From the NCBI RefSeq assembly GCF_011762095.1, contig NZ_JAASQO010000008.1, positions 145,216 to 209,215 on the forward strand: 64,000 bases of DNA, in the 5' to 3' direction. Origin of the DNA: Parvibaculum indicum. GTDB taxonomy: Bacteria > Pseudomonadota > Alphaproteobacteria > Parvibaculales > Parvibaculaceae. Below, piece after piece: positions 25,514-34,615 of this stretch (position 1 is its first letter; every line of letters starts with the position of its first letter). A program made the position numbers and the translations under genes. Under the pieces are notes generated by a model, which ran no database searches, was not told where the DNA came from, and saw nothing but the letters and a program-made list of their open reading frames with translations.

Positions 25514-26878
25514 TCAGCTTTGCCAACCGCCTCCCATGGCAACGAACAGGTCCACCGCCGCAGTGTAGCGGTCGAGCTGGGCCTGGACCACATTGTCCCG
25601 GCTGGAAAGCAGGGAACGCTGCGCATCCAGCACGTCGATAAAGCTGGCACCGCCCGCCCTGTAGCTCGCCTCCGACAGTTCATAGGCCCGCAGGGCCTCC
25701 GACGCCGCCGTCGAAAGGGCCGTCTCGCGCCTTGCGCTGGTGTCGGTTTGCGACAGGGCGTCTTCAACCTCCTTCAGCGAGGACAGCACCGTGCCCCGAT
25801 AGGTGGCGACGAGCTGGACTTTCCGGGCTTTGGCGGTCTGGAGGCTTCCTTCCAGATCGCCCGCCGAGAAAATCGGCGCCAGCAGCGATCCGGCAATAGA
25901 TCCCGCATCCACCGGCGTCAGGCCATAGGTGGCCGTGCGGCTCAGTGAGGCGGACAGATCGAGGCTCGGGAAGAAGGCAGCCCGCGCCGCGCCGATATCG
26001 GCATTGGCCGCCTTCAAATTCGCTTCGGCCCTGCGAATGTCGGGACGACGCTCCAGAAGGGTCGAGGGCTGGGCGGGCGCGATTTCCGGCAGGGCCACGT
26101 CCTCAAGCCCCTTTGCAGCCACGTCGAAGCCTTCCGGCGCGCGGCCCAGCAGAATGGCGAGCGAGGTCCGGGCCGCGACAAGGCTTTGTTCGAGATTGGG
26201 CAGGCTTGCTTCCACCGTGGCGACGTTGTTGCGCTGCTGCGCAAGCGTGATGCCGGAATCGAGCCCTTCCTTGTTCCGCAGTTCGACGAGCTTCAGCGTT
26301 TCGCGCGCGAGCTTCAGCGTTTCCCTGGCATAGGCAATGCGGTCTTTCAGGCTCAGCACCGTGAAATAGGTTGTGGCCACATCCGACTGGACGAGAAGCC
26401 GTGTTGCCTCGGTGTCGAAAACGGTGGCATTGAAACTTTCCTCCGCGCTCTGGCTCCGTGCCCGGTATTCGCCCCACAGGTCGAGAGCGTAGCTGATGGA
26501 AAGCCTGCCGCTGGCGCTGCGCGACAGGCTGCCGGGGTCGCTTTGCGTCTGGCTTGCGCTGCCGCTTCCGTCGAGCTGCGGATAGAGCGTCGAATTGGTG
26601 GAGCGCAATGTGCCGCGCGCCTGTTCGATGGTGGCGAGCGCCGCGGCCACGTCCTGATTGCTGGCAAGCGCCTCGGCCATCAGCGCGTCAAGCTCGGGGC
26701 TCGAAAAGCGCGCCCACCATTGCCCGTATTCGGCAACGGCCCGGGCGTTCGTCTGCGCCGCGCCATCCCAGCCGGCCGGAAGGGCGGTGGCCGGTCGTTC
26801 ATAGTCCGGCACCATGGAGCAGCCGGCCAGCAATGCGGCGGCGGCAGTGAGCGTCAGGATGCGTTTTCCGGTTTTCAT
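25514..26878 (-). CDS. Outer membrane efflux lipoprotein, NodT/TolC family
   Basis: Outer-membrane channel factor of 454 aa with lipoprotein signal MKTGKRILTLTAAAALLAGC (lipidated C20). Downstream are two homologous OEP-type repeats with long amphipathic helices; the pattern ERRPDIRRAEANLKAANADIGAARA is typical for this family. It is the third gene of the macA-macB-omf operon, 11 nt after macB, giving a dedicated outer-membrane partner. ATG 26878 follows AGGAGCGACAAAC; a longer frame was rejected because it overlaps macB. Confidence 0.92.
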   Translation of the reverse strand: MKTGKRILTLTAAAALLAGCSMVPDYERPATALPAGWDGAAQTNARAVAEYGQWWARFSSPELDALMAEALASNQDVAAALATIEQARGTLRSTNSTLYPQLDGSGSASQTQSDPGSLSRSASGRLSISYALDLWGEYRARSQSAEESFNATVFDTEATRLLVQSDVATTYFTVLSLKDRIAYARETLKLARETLKLVELRNKEGLDSGITLAQQRNNVATVEASLPNLEQSLVAARTSLAILLGRAPEGFDVAAKGLEDVALPEIAPAQPSTLLERRPDIRRAEANLKAANADIGAARAAFFPSLDLSASLSRTATYGLTPVDAGSIAGSLLAPIFSAGDLEGSLQTAKARKVQLVATYRGTVLSSLKEVEDALSQTDTSARRETALSTAASEALRAYELSEASYRAGGASFIDVLDAQRSLLSSRDNVVQAQLDRYTAAVDLFVAMGGGWQS

Positions 26879-26889
26879 GTTTGTCGCTC

Positions 26890-28839
26890 CTATTCCGACG
26901 AAAGCGCGACGACGGGGTCGAGCAATGCGGCCTTGCGCGCGGGCAGGTAGCCGAAGATGAGCCCGGTCATGAAGGCACAGCTGAAGGCGAGGAAGGAGGG
27001 CGTGGGATTGATCGCGATGTTCATGCCGAGGGAGCCCAGCGCGAGCCCTGTCCCGATGCCGAGCATCACGCCGATCAACCCGCCCACGCCGCACACCACC
27101 AGCGCTTCGGTGTTGAATTGCAGCAGGATATTGCTCATCCGCGCGCCGGTCGCCATGCGCAGGCCGATTTCGCGCGTCCGCTCGGTCACGTTGACCAGCA
27201 TGATGTTCATCACCCCGATGCCGCCCACGAGTAGCGAGATGCCGGCTACCGATCCCAGAAGGATCGTCAGCGTTGTCGTCATGCTCTCCATCGTTTCCAG
27301 CATGGAAGCGGTGTTGCGGATCTGGAAATCCTCGGTCTGGTGGCGCGCCAGAAGAAGCTGCTTGATGTTCTCTTCCGTCTGATCGACCAGGGCGGAGTCG
27401 GTCACTTTCACATTTATCGAGTTTGCGTATTGCTGGCCGAAGAGGCGCATGAAGCCCGTGGTAATCGGCACGAAAACGACGTCGTCCTGGTCGCGTCCGA
27501 AGGAAGAGGCGCCCTTGGCCTCCATCACGCCGATCACCTCGAAGGGGATATTGCCGATCAGCACATATTCTCCCACCGGGTCCTGGCCATGGGGGAAAAG
27601 ACTATCGACGACCGTCTGCCCGAGAACGGCGACGGGCGCATAGCTGTTGAGGTCGGCTTCGCTGAAATAGGCCCCATGCGCGGCTGTCCAGTCGCGCACC
27701 TGGGTGTAGGAGGGCCAGGTGCCGAGAATCTGCGTGCGATAGTCCACATTGCCGAAGCGAACGGTCTGGCTGCCGCTGCGCTCCGGCGCCACGGCGACCA
27801 CGTTCGAGATGCGTTGCTCTATGGCTTCCGCGTCCGCGGGCACCAGCGTGGCGATCTCGCCCGAGGGCCGCATCCCCGGTGCGCCGGGCCGGACCAGCAG
27901 GAGATTGGTGCCCATGGACTGCATGCTCTGCAGGATATTGGCTTTGCTGCCGTCGCCGATGGCAAGCATGGTGACGACCGCCGCGACGCCGATCACCACG
28001 CCGAGAAGCGTAAGCGCGGTGCGGAAGATATTGGCGCGCAGCGAGCGGATCGCCATCTTGACCGCTTCGCTGACTTCCGCCCCGAGGGCCAGGTGCCCGT
28101 GTTCGCGGACGACCCCGGCCTGTTCCGGCCCCGTGCGATCCGCGGTACCGCTGTCGGAGGTAATTCGACCGTCGCTGATGACAATCTGGCGGTGGGCATG
28201 CGCGGCGACTTCCGCTTCATGGGTGATGAGGATCACCGTGCGGCCGTCGCGATTGAGCTGGTCGAGAACCTCGAGCACCTCCGCGCCGCTTTTCGTGTCG
28301 AGCGCGCCCGTCGGTTCGTCGGCGAGCACCACATTGGCATCGTTCATCAGCGCCCGTGCGATGGAGACACGCTGCTGCTGGCCGCCGGAAAGCTCGGTCG
28401 GGCGGTGCCTTGCGCGATTGCCCATGCCCAGTCGGTCCAGGAGCTCCAATGAACGGTGGCGGCGGTCGTCCTGCGAGAGCCCGGCATAGATTGCGGGCAG
28501 TTCCACATTCTCCGCCGCGGTCATCGTGGCGAGCAGATTGTAGCGCTGGAAGACGAAGCCGAACTCGTTCCGGCGAAGATTGGCAAGCTCGTCGGATGTA
28601 AGCTCGGCGATATTCGTGCCGCGCACGCGATAAACGCCGTCGCTCGGCCGGTCGAGGCAGCCGAGAATATTCATCAGCGTCGACTTGCCGGAGCCGGACT
28701 GGCCCATGATGGCGACATATTCGCCTTCATGGATGGTGAGCGAGATGCCGTCCAGGGCGCGCACTTCCGCGCCGCCGGTCTGATAGACCTTGGAGACGTC
28801 GTCCAGTTCGATGAGGGGCCTGGGGGCTTGATCGGTCAT
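26890..28839 (-). CDS. macB: MacB-type ABC exporter
   Basis: Fused ABC transporter of 649 aa. The N-terminal ATPase has Walker A GQSGSGKST (46-54), signature ELSGGQQQR and Walker B VLADEPTGALD. The C-terminal membrane part has one helix at about 275, a large periplasmic domain (residues about 300-510) and three more helices, with the FtsX/MacB signature LLVGGIGVMNIMLVNVTERTREIG. With MacA and an outer-membrane factor it would export macrolides, peptides or lipids across both membranes from the periplasm. macA ends 12 nt upstream. Confidence 0.95.
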   Translation of the reverse strand: MTDQAPRPLIELDDVSKVYQTGGAEVRALDGISLTIHEGEYVAIMGQSGSGKSTLMNILGCLDRPSDGVYRVRGTNIAELTSDELANLRRNEFGFVFQRYNLLATMTAAENVELPAIYAGLSQDDRRHRSLELLDRLGMGNRARHRPTELSGGQQQRVSIARALMNDANVVLADEPTGALDTKSGAEVLEVLDQLNRDGRTVILITHEAEVAAHAHRQIVISDGRITSDSGTADRTGPEQAGVVREHGHLALGAEVSEAVKMAIRSLRANIFRTALTLLGVVIGVAAVVTMLAIGDGSKANILQSMQSMGTNLLLVRPGAPGMRPSGEIATLVPADAEAIEQRISNVVAVAPERSGSQTVRFGNVDYRTQILGTWPSYTQVRDWTAAHGAYFSEADLNSYAPVAVLGQTVVDSLFPHGQDPVGEYVLIGNIPFEVIGVMEAKGASSFGRDQDDVVFVPITTGFMRLFGQQYANSINVKVTDSALVDQTEENIKQLLLARHQTEDFQIRNTASMLETMESMTTTLTILLGSVAGISLLVGGIGVMNIMLVNVTERTREIGLRMATGARMSNILLQFNTEALVVCGVGGLIGVMLGIGTGLALGSLGMNIAINPTPSFLAFSCAFMTGLIFGYLPARKAALLDPVVALSSE

Positions 28840-28851
28840 GAGCCGCCCTCC

Positions 28852-30087
28852 TTATAGGAAGCCCGGCCGACGCCGGCCCGAACCATTGTTCGATGCCGCG
28901 TTGAGCGATCCGGTCACGACCTTGTCGCCTTCCGAGAGGCCGCTTTCGATCTGGTAGCTGACGCGGTTCTTGAGGCCGGTTTCGACCGTCTGCCTTACCG
29001 GCCTTCCGTTCCGCATGACCATCGCATAGGGCGCGCCGTCCGCATCGGTTTTCACGGCGGCGACCGGGACCATGAGCGTGTCTTTCGCTTCGCCCAGCAG
29101 GAAGAAGACCTGCGCGGTCATGTCGATCATCAGTTTGCGGTCGGGGTTCGGTATGTCGATGAGCACCGTATAGAGCACCACATCGTTTTCCGTGGTCGGT
29201 GTCGGCTTGATCTGGCGCACGGTTGAACGCCACCTCGTGCCGGTCATGCCGAGCGTGGTGAAATAGACCGGCATGTCGACGCTGAGCTTGTTCACATCCG
29301 CCTCGGCGACCTCCGCTTCGACGGTCATCGTATCGAGATTGGCGACCCGCATGATTTCCGTCGCGGATTGCGACGACACGACGGTCTGGCCCTCCAGCGT
29401 GGTCTGGGAGACCACCGTACCGCTCATCGGGGCATAGATTTTCGTGTAACCGAGATTGGCCTCGTCGCCCTTCAGCGTCGATCTTTGCTCCGCGATCTGG
29501 GCGGTATAGGCCTTGATCTGCGCCGCGCTCAGCTCCATTTCGGCGCGTGCCTGGTCCAGCGTATCCTGCGAGACGGCGTCCTGTTTTCTGAGGTTCACAT
29601 AGCGCCGGTACTGGATCTGCTTCAGCTTGTAGGTCGCCTGCTCGCCGGCAAGTTGGGCTTTCAGATTGTCGAGCCGGGCCTGCGCCGCCTCCACTTCGGA
29701 TTCATAGACGGAAGGGTCGATCTCGGCGAGAAGCTGGTCCTTCTTCACCGTGTCGCCGATCTCGACATAAACATGCTGCAACTGGCCGGACACCTGCGCG
29801 CCGACATCCACATAGTCCTTGGGCTGGATCGAACCCAGCGCCGTGACGGTCTGTTCCATGTCGCCGCGGGTAACGGTGGCGGTCTGATAGCTCGCCGTGT
29901 CGCTTCCGCCGTAAAGGCTCTGATAGCCGAACCAGAGGGCCAGAAGGACGACGGCCGCCAAGGATGCAACCTTAACCCAACCGGCTTTCAACCATGACGG
30001 AAGCGTTGAGAAAATGCGGCCGGGGAACGAGCGATCGCTCGTTTCCCCGGATGAGGACGGCCTGCCGCCGTCGCTTTCATAGCCCAT
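28852..30087 (-). CDS. macA: MacA-type periplasmic adaptor
   Basis: Membrane fusion protein of 411 aa: a charged cytoplasmic N terminus of about 35 residues, one transmembrane helix (about 39-58), a biotinyl-lipoyl half (GDMEQTVTALGSIQPKDYV), a long alpha-hairpin (130-205), the second lipoyl half (YAPMSGTVVSQTTLEGQTV) and beta-barrel domains. It couples MacB to the outer-membrane factor encoded two genes on. The pattern matches HlyD/MacA. The N-terminal cytoplasmic extension is slightly longer than usual. Confidence 0.93.
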   Translation of the reverse strand: MGYESDGGRPSSSGETSDRSFPGRIFSTLPSWLKAGWVKVASLAAVVLLALWFGYQSLYGGSDTASYQTATVTRGDMEQTVTALGSIQPKDYVDVGAQVSGQLQHVYVEIGDTVKKDQLLAEIDPSVYESEVEAAQARLDNLKAQLAGEQATYKLKQIQYRRYVNLRKQDAVSQDTLDQARAEMELSAAQIKAYTAQIAEQRSTLKGDEANLGYTKIYAPMSGTVVSQTTLEGQTVVSSQSATEIMRVANLDTMTVEAEVAEADVNKLSVDMPVYFTTLGMTGTRWRSTVRQIKPTPTTENDVVLYTVLIDIPNPDRKLMIDMTAQVFFLLGEAKDTLMVPVAAVKTDADGAPYAMVMRNGRPVRQTVETGLKNRVSYQIESGLSEGDKVVTGSLNAASNNGSGRRRPGFL

Positions 30088-30134
30088 ATCTGCCTAACCG
30101 TACCAAAATCGCGAGTACCCCGTGTCCATATAGT

Positions 30135-30157
30135 ACGGATAGCTCACAATTATCCGT
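30135..30157. promoter_or_regulatory. Dyad ACGGATA-N9-TATCCGT upstream of macA
   Basis: Perfect 7-bp inverted repeat, arms at 30135-30141 and 30151-30157, 48 nt before the macA start and next to a TACTATAT-like -10 box on the minus strand. The size suits a dimeric repressor such as a TetR-type regulator controlling the efflux operon. No regulator gene is adjacent. A spurious likeness to the lac operator in this string is ignored. Confidence 0.45.
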
Positions 30158-30190
30158 CGCGACCTGTGGCCGGATAAAGATTTTGTAATC

Positions 30191-31201
30191 TCAGGCGACA
30201 CGGACCATGCGTTTGCCCACATTTTCGCCCGCCAGCAGGCCGACCAGGGCTCCTGGCAGGGATTCGAGGCCGTCCAGAATGTCCTCCTTCACCTTGAGCG
30301 ATCCGTCCTGGACCCAGCCTTCCAGGTCCTTCAGCGCCTTTTCGCGCTCGGCATAGAAGTCGGAGACGATGAACCCCTGAACTTTCAGCCGCTTGGTGAC
30401 GATGAGACCGGGCACGCCACGCGGCCCGTGGGCAGGCGGGGTGCCGTCATACTGGGAAACGGCCCCGCAGCAGGCGATGCGGCCATAGGTGTTCATGCGG
30501 AAAAGGGCCGCTTCCAGAATGTCGCCGCCGACATTGTCGAAATAAACATCGATCCCGTCCGGCGCCACGGCCTTCAGCGCCTTGTGAACGGGCTCGGCCT
30601 TGTAGTCCACAGCGGCATCGAAGCCGAGTTCGTCGGTCAGCAGCTTGCACTTCGCCGCGCCGCCGGCGATGCCGACGACCTTGCAGCCCTTGATCTTGGC
30701 GATCTGACCGACGATGGAGCCGACCGACCCGGCGGCGGCCGAAACGGCCACCGTCTCGCCGGGCTTCGGGTCGCCGATCTTCAAAAGGCCGAAATAGGCG
30801 GTGAGCCCTGCAATACCGTAGACGCTTAGGAGATAGGAAAGGGGATCCCGCGGTTCGAGCTTCTGGGCCGTCTTGGCAGGTACGGCCGAATATTCCTGCC
30901 AGCCGGTGTCGGCGAAAACGAGATCGCCGGGTTTGAAGTCCACCGTGCCCGACTGCACGACTTCCGCGATGGCGCCGCCTGCCATCACCGTGCCGGACTC
31001 GACCGCCGAGCGGTAGGTCGCGCCCTGCATCCAGGCCCGGTTGGCGGCATCGAGCGAGACGATCCGCGTTTTCAGCAGAAGCTCTCCGTCGCCGGGTTCG
31101 GGCACGCTGCCTTCGCGAAGCTGGAAATTGCTCTCCGCAAGCTTTCCCTCCGGCGTTTCGGCCAGCAGGATCTGTCGGTTGGCTTGGGGTGTATTGGGCA
31201 T
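30191..31201 (-). CDS. NADP-dependent oxidoreductase (MDR/CurA type), paralogue 3
   Basis: Reductase of 336 aa, third copy of the family in 8 kb. Features are SLDAANRAWM in place of the VDPYMRGRM segment, GLTAYFGLLKIG, Rossmann SAAAGSVGSIVGQIAK and DGIDVYFDNVGGDILEAA. It lies upstream of macA on the same strand, with the regulatory dyad between. Lack of the VDP stretch suggests different substrate preference from the other two. Confidence 0.88.
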   Translation of the reverse strand: MPNTPQANRQILLAETPEGKLAESNFQLREGSVPEPGDGELLLKTRIVSLDAANRAWMQGATYRSAVESGTVMAGGAIAEVVQSGTVDFKPGDLVFADTGWQEYSAVPAKTAQKLEPRDPLSYLLSVYGIAGLTAYFGLLKIGDPKPGETVAVSAAAGSVGSIVGQIAKIKGCKVVGIAGGAAKCKLLTDELGFDAAVDYKAEPVHKALKAVAPDGIDVYFDNVGGDILEAALFRMNTYGRIACCGAVSQYDGTPPAHGPRGVPGLIVTKRLKVQGFIVSDFYAEREKALKDLEGWVQDGSLKVKEDILDGLESLPGALVGLLAGENVGKRMVRVA

Positions 31202-31393
31202 GGGCTTTTCCTCCCTGAAGATTTTCGATGCCGGAGCTTAGACAAGAAGAAGGCCCCGGCCCATGCGTGAGGCTGAAAAAGCCTGCACATTCGAATGTCA
31301 GAATCGGGGCAAGGGCCCTATTGTCCGCAGGCGCGTCCGGCGCTAGAACAGCACTAATGCTCAAATGGAACATATCTCCCGGAAAATAACTCC

Positions 31394-33055
31394 ATGACCG
31401 ACCGGTTGCGTATTGCGCTGGCCCAGCTCAACCCCACGGTGGGCGACATAAAGGGCAATCTGGAAAAGGCAATCGAGGCCCGCCGCGAGGCCGAACTGGC
31501 GGGCGCGGATCTGATCGTCTTTCCGGAGCTCTTCATTGCCGGCTATCCGCCCGAGGATTTGGTGCTACGCCCCGCCTTCCAGCGTCGGGCGAGGGAGGCG
31601 GTCGTCCAGCTTGCCGAGCAGACCGCTGATGGAGGCCCGGCCGTCCTGATCGGTGCGCCCTGGAAAGAAGAGGACAAGCTCTACAATGCCGTCCTCTATC
31701 TGGATAAGGGAGAGGTGCAGGCCCATCGCTACAAGGTGCGTCTGCCCAATTACGGCGTCTTCGACGAACCTCGCGTCTTCGACGAGGGCCCGCTGCCCGG
31801 ACCGATCGATATTCGCGGTGTGCGCATAGGCGTGCCGATCTGCGAAGACATCTGGTACCCCGATGTTGTGGAGTGTCTGGAGGAGACCGGCGCGGAGCTG
31901 CTGCTCGTGCCGAACGGCTCGCCTTACGACTTCGACAAATTCGATTCCCGCATGCAGCTTGCCATCCGGCGCATTCAGGAAAGCGGCTTGCCGCTGGCCT
32001 ATCTGAACCAGATCGGCGGGCAGGACGAGCTGGTTTTCGACGGCGGTTCTTTCGTGCTGAACGCGGATCTCTCTCTCGCCGTCCAGATGCGTACATGGGA
32101 GCAGGAAATCCTCGTCACCGACTGGGTGCGGGAGCCGCATGGCTGGGTCTGTGCAAAGGGCGAGTGCGCCGAGGTGCCGGAAGGCGACGAGGCCATTTAT
32201 CTCGCCACCGTGCGCGGCCTTCGCGACTATGTGAAGAAGAACCATTTCCCCGGCGTGGTGCTGGGGCTGTCCGGCGGTATCGACAGCGCGCTCGTCGCCG
32301 CACTGGCCGTCGATGCGCTGGGCGCGGAAAACGTCCACTGCGTGATGCTGCCATATCGCTATACCTCGTCGGAAAGCCTCGAAGACGCGGAAGCCTGCGC
32401 CAAGGCGCTGGGCGTACGCTATGACATCGTGCCCATAGAAGAACCGGTGGTCGGGTTCACCAATGCGCTGGAAAAGATGTTCGAGAACACACAGTCGGAC
32501 ACGACGGAAGAAAACATCCAGTCGCGCTCGCGCGGCCTCATCCTGATGGCGATTTCGAACAAATTCGGCTCCATGCTGCTGACCACCGGCAATAAATCCG
32601 AAGTCTCCGCGGGCTATGCCACGCTTTATGGCGACATGAATGGCGGCTTTAATCCGATCAAGGATCTCTACAAGAGCCGCGTCTTCAAACTCGCCGCTTG
32701 GCGCAACGCGCACATGCCCAAAGGTGTGCTAGGGCCCGAAGGCGAGGTGATCCCCGAGCGCATCATCACCAAGCCGCCAAGCGCCGAACTCCGTCCCGAC
32801 CAGAAGGATGAGGACAGCCTGCCGCCTTATGAGGTGCTGGACGATATTCTCGAATGTCTGGTCGAGCATGAAATGCCCGTGCGGGATATTGTCGACCGAG
32901 GCCATGACCGCGCGCTGGTACACCGGGTGGAAAACCTGCTCTTCGTCTCCGAATACAAGCGCCGCCAGGCGGCGCCCGGGGTAAAACTCTCCTCGCGCAA
33001 TTTCGGGCGCGACCGCCGCTATCCCATCACCAACGGGTTCCGCGATGTCGACTGA
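31394..33055 (+). CDS. nadE: Glutamine-dependent NAD+ synthetase
   Basis: Two-domain enzyme of 553 aa that amidates deamido-NAD to NAD+. The N-terminal nitrilase-type glutaminase has the triad E45 ([10 protein letters not shown]), K114 (KVRLPNYG) and C150 (GVPICEDIW). The C-terminal synthetase has the P-loop [10 protein letters not shown] (291-300) and the TTGNKSE segment. Length is typical for proteobacterial NadE. It overlaps gltX by 11 nt in another frame, indicating co-translation. Confidence 0.95.
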   Translation: MTDRLRIALAQLNPTVGDIKGNLEKAIEARREAELAGADLIVFPELFIAGYPPEDLVLRPAFQRRAREAVVQLAEQTADGGPAVLIGAPWKEEDKLYNAVLYLDKGEVQAHRYKVRLPNYGVFDEPRVFDEGPLPGPIDIRGVRIGVPICEDIWYPDVVECLEETGAELLLVPNGSPYDFDKFDSRMQLAIRRIQESGLPLAYLNQIGGQDELVFDGGSFVLNADLSLAVQMRTWEQEILVTDWVREPHGWVCAKGECAEVPEGDEAIYLATVRGLRDYVKKNHFPGVVLGLSGGIDSALVAALAVDALGAENVHCVMLPYRYTSSESLEDAEACAKALGVRYDIVPIEEPVVGFTNALEKMFENTQSDTTEENIQSRSRGLILMAISNKFGSMLLTTGNKSEVSAGYATLYGDMNGGFNPIKDLYKSRVFKLAAWRNAHMPKGVLGPEGEVIPERIITKPPSAELRPDQKDEDSLPPYEVLDDILECLVEHEMPVRDIVDRGHDRALVHRVENLLFVSEYKRRQAAPGVKLSSRNFGRDRRYPITNGFRDVD

Positions 33056-34403
33056 GGCTCCCGAGGTTATCGTCCGCTTCGCGCCGAGCCCCACGGGCCG
33101 CCTCCATGTGGGCAATGCTCGCACGGCGCTTTTCAACTGGCTCTTCGCCAGGAAAGCCGGCGGCAAATTCATGCTCCGCTTGGATGATACCGACGACGAG
33201 CGCTCCACCGAGGAATATGCCCATGGCATCGTCGAGGACCTCGGCTGGCTCGGCCTCGTCCATGACATCCTCGACCGCCAGTCGAACCGCATGGCCGAAT
33301 ATGACAAGGCGGCGGAAAAACTGAAGGCGGAAGGGTTGCTCTATCCCTGTTATGAAACGCCTGAAGAGCTGGAGATGAAGCGCAAGACGCAGGCCCGGCG
33401 CGGCCTGCCACCCGTCTATGACCGGGCGGCGCTTTCGCTCACCGACGAGGATAGGGCGAAGTTGGAAGCCGAGGGCCGGCAGCCGCATTGGCGCTTCAAG
33501 CTGGCGCAGGAAATCACCACCTTTACTGACCTCATTTTCGGCGAGACGAAGGTCGATTGCGCGTCGGTGTCCGATCCGGTGCTGATCCGCGGCGACGGGC
33601 GCTATCTCTACACGCTGCCGTCCATCGTGGACGACATCGATTTCGGCATCACCCACATCATTCGCGGCGCGGACCATGTGACGAATACCGGGGTTCAGGT
33701 ACAGCTCTTCCGGGTGCTGGGCGGCAGGGTGCCGGTTTTTGCGCATCACTCCATGCTTCAGGGCCCGGAAGGCAAACCGCTGTCCAAGCGCGATGACGCG
33801 GCGGACTTTTCGCTGATGGCCCTGCGCGAGCATGGCGTCGAACCCATGGCGCTCAATGCGCTGCTGGCGCGTCTCGGTACGCCCGACCCTGTGGAGGCGA
33901 CGCTCTCGCTGGATCGTCTGGCCGACGGCTTCGACGTGGCCCGGCTGGGGCGCTCTGACATCCGTTTCGATCTGACCGAACTGGACAAGGTGAATGCCGG
34001 AACGCTCCACATGCTGGAGTATGACGAGGTGAAGGAGCGCCTTCAGGCGCTGGACTGCGACCTCGGTCCCGATTTCTGGGCCGCCGTCCGGCCCAACCTG
34101 ACCCGCTTCGCCGAGGTGAAGGACTGGGTCCGTATCGCCGAAGGCCCCGTGACGCCCGTGATAGACGATCCCGTTTTCGCTTCCCGGGCGGCGGATCTCT
34201 TGCCGGAGGGGGAGTGGGACGAAACCACCTGGAAGGCCTGGACGGATGTGGTGAAAGGGGAAACCGGAGCCAAGGGCAAGGCGCTGTTCATGCCGCTTCG
34301 TCAGGCACTTACCGGCATCGACCATGGACCGGAGCTGAAAAACCTGCTACCTCTGATCGGGCGCGAGCGGGCCGAGGCCCGGCTGCGCGGCAAAAAGGCC
34401 TGA
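33045..34403 (+). CDS. gltX: Glutamyl-tRNA synthetase
   Basis: Class I synthetase of 452 aa. The HIGH equivalent is HVGN (21-24, in [14 protein letters not shown]) and the KMSKS equivalent is KPLSKRD (244-250). The anticodon-binding end is short. Many alphaproteobacteria carry two GluRS copies, one of them charging tRNA-Gln with Glu for later transamidation; which of the two this is cannot be told here. It begins inside the nadE end (ATG 33045). Confidence 0.93.
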   Translation: MSTEAPEVIVRFAPSPTGRLHVGNARTALFNWLFARKAGGKFMLRLDDTDDERSTEEYAHGIVEDLGWLGLVHDILDRQSNRMAEYDKAAEKLKAEGLLYPCYETPEELEMKRKTQARRGLPPVYDRAALSLTDEDRAKLEAEGRQPHWRFKLAQEITTFTDLIFGETKVDCASVSDPVLIRGDGRYLYTLPSIVDDIDFGITHIIRGADHVTNTGVQVQLFRVLGGRVPVFAHHSMLQGPEGKPLSKRDDAADFSLMALREHGVEPMALNALLARLGTPDPVEATLSLDRLADGFDVARLGRSDIRFDLTELDKVNAGTLHMLEYDEVKERLQALDCDLGPDFWAAVRPNLTRFAEVKDWVRIAEGPVTPVIDDPVFASRAADLLPEGEWDETTWKAWTDVVKGETGAKGKALFMPLRQALTGIDHGPELKNLLPLIGRERAEARLRGKKA

Positions 34404-34412
34404 TTTCAGGCC
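34392..34412 (-). terminator. Possible minus-strand terminator at gltX 3' end
   Basis: GGCCTGA and TCAGGCC pair around two bases (34397-34412). On the minus strand the stem is followed by five T residues (34396-34392), the layout of an intrinsic terminator, though there is no minus-strand gene nearby. A 2-nt loop would force the inner pair open. It could stop antisense transcripts entering gltX. Confidence 0.35.
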
Positions 34413-34615
34413 GGGTGTAACGGCAGATGAGAGGACCGGCCATGGCCGAGTTCCACATTATTCAGGGTCTCATTATTAGCGGCTGACATAGCTCTGCCGC
34501 CGCCGTACAAGCACGTCTTAATCTTCCTTTGCTGTAAATGGTCCGGCCGCGGCGGTGGCATCGGTATTTTCTTTGCGCCTCCTTCCGGGAGGTGCCGCGA
34601 GCGGAAGCGAAAAAG

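Noticed and set aside
30135..30157. Lac-operator-like string upstream of macA
   Set aside because: Resemblance of GGATAATTGTGAGC is partial; no LacI-family gene nearby. The simple dyad is reported instead.
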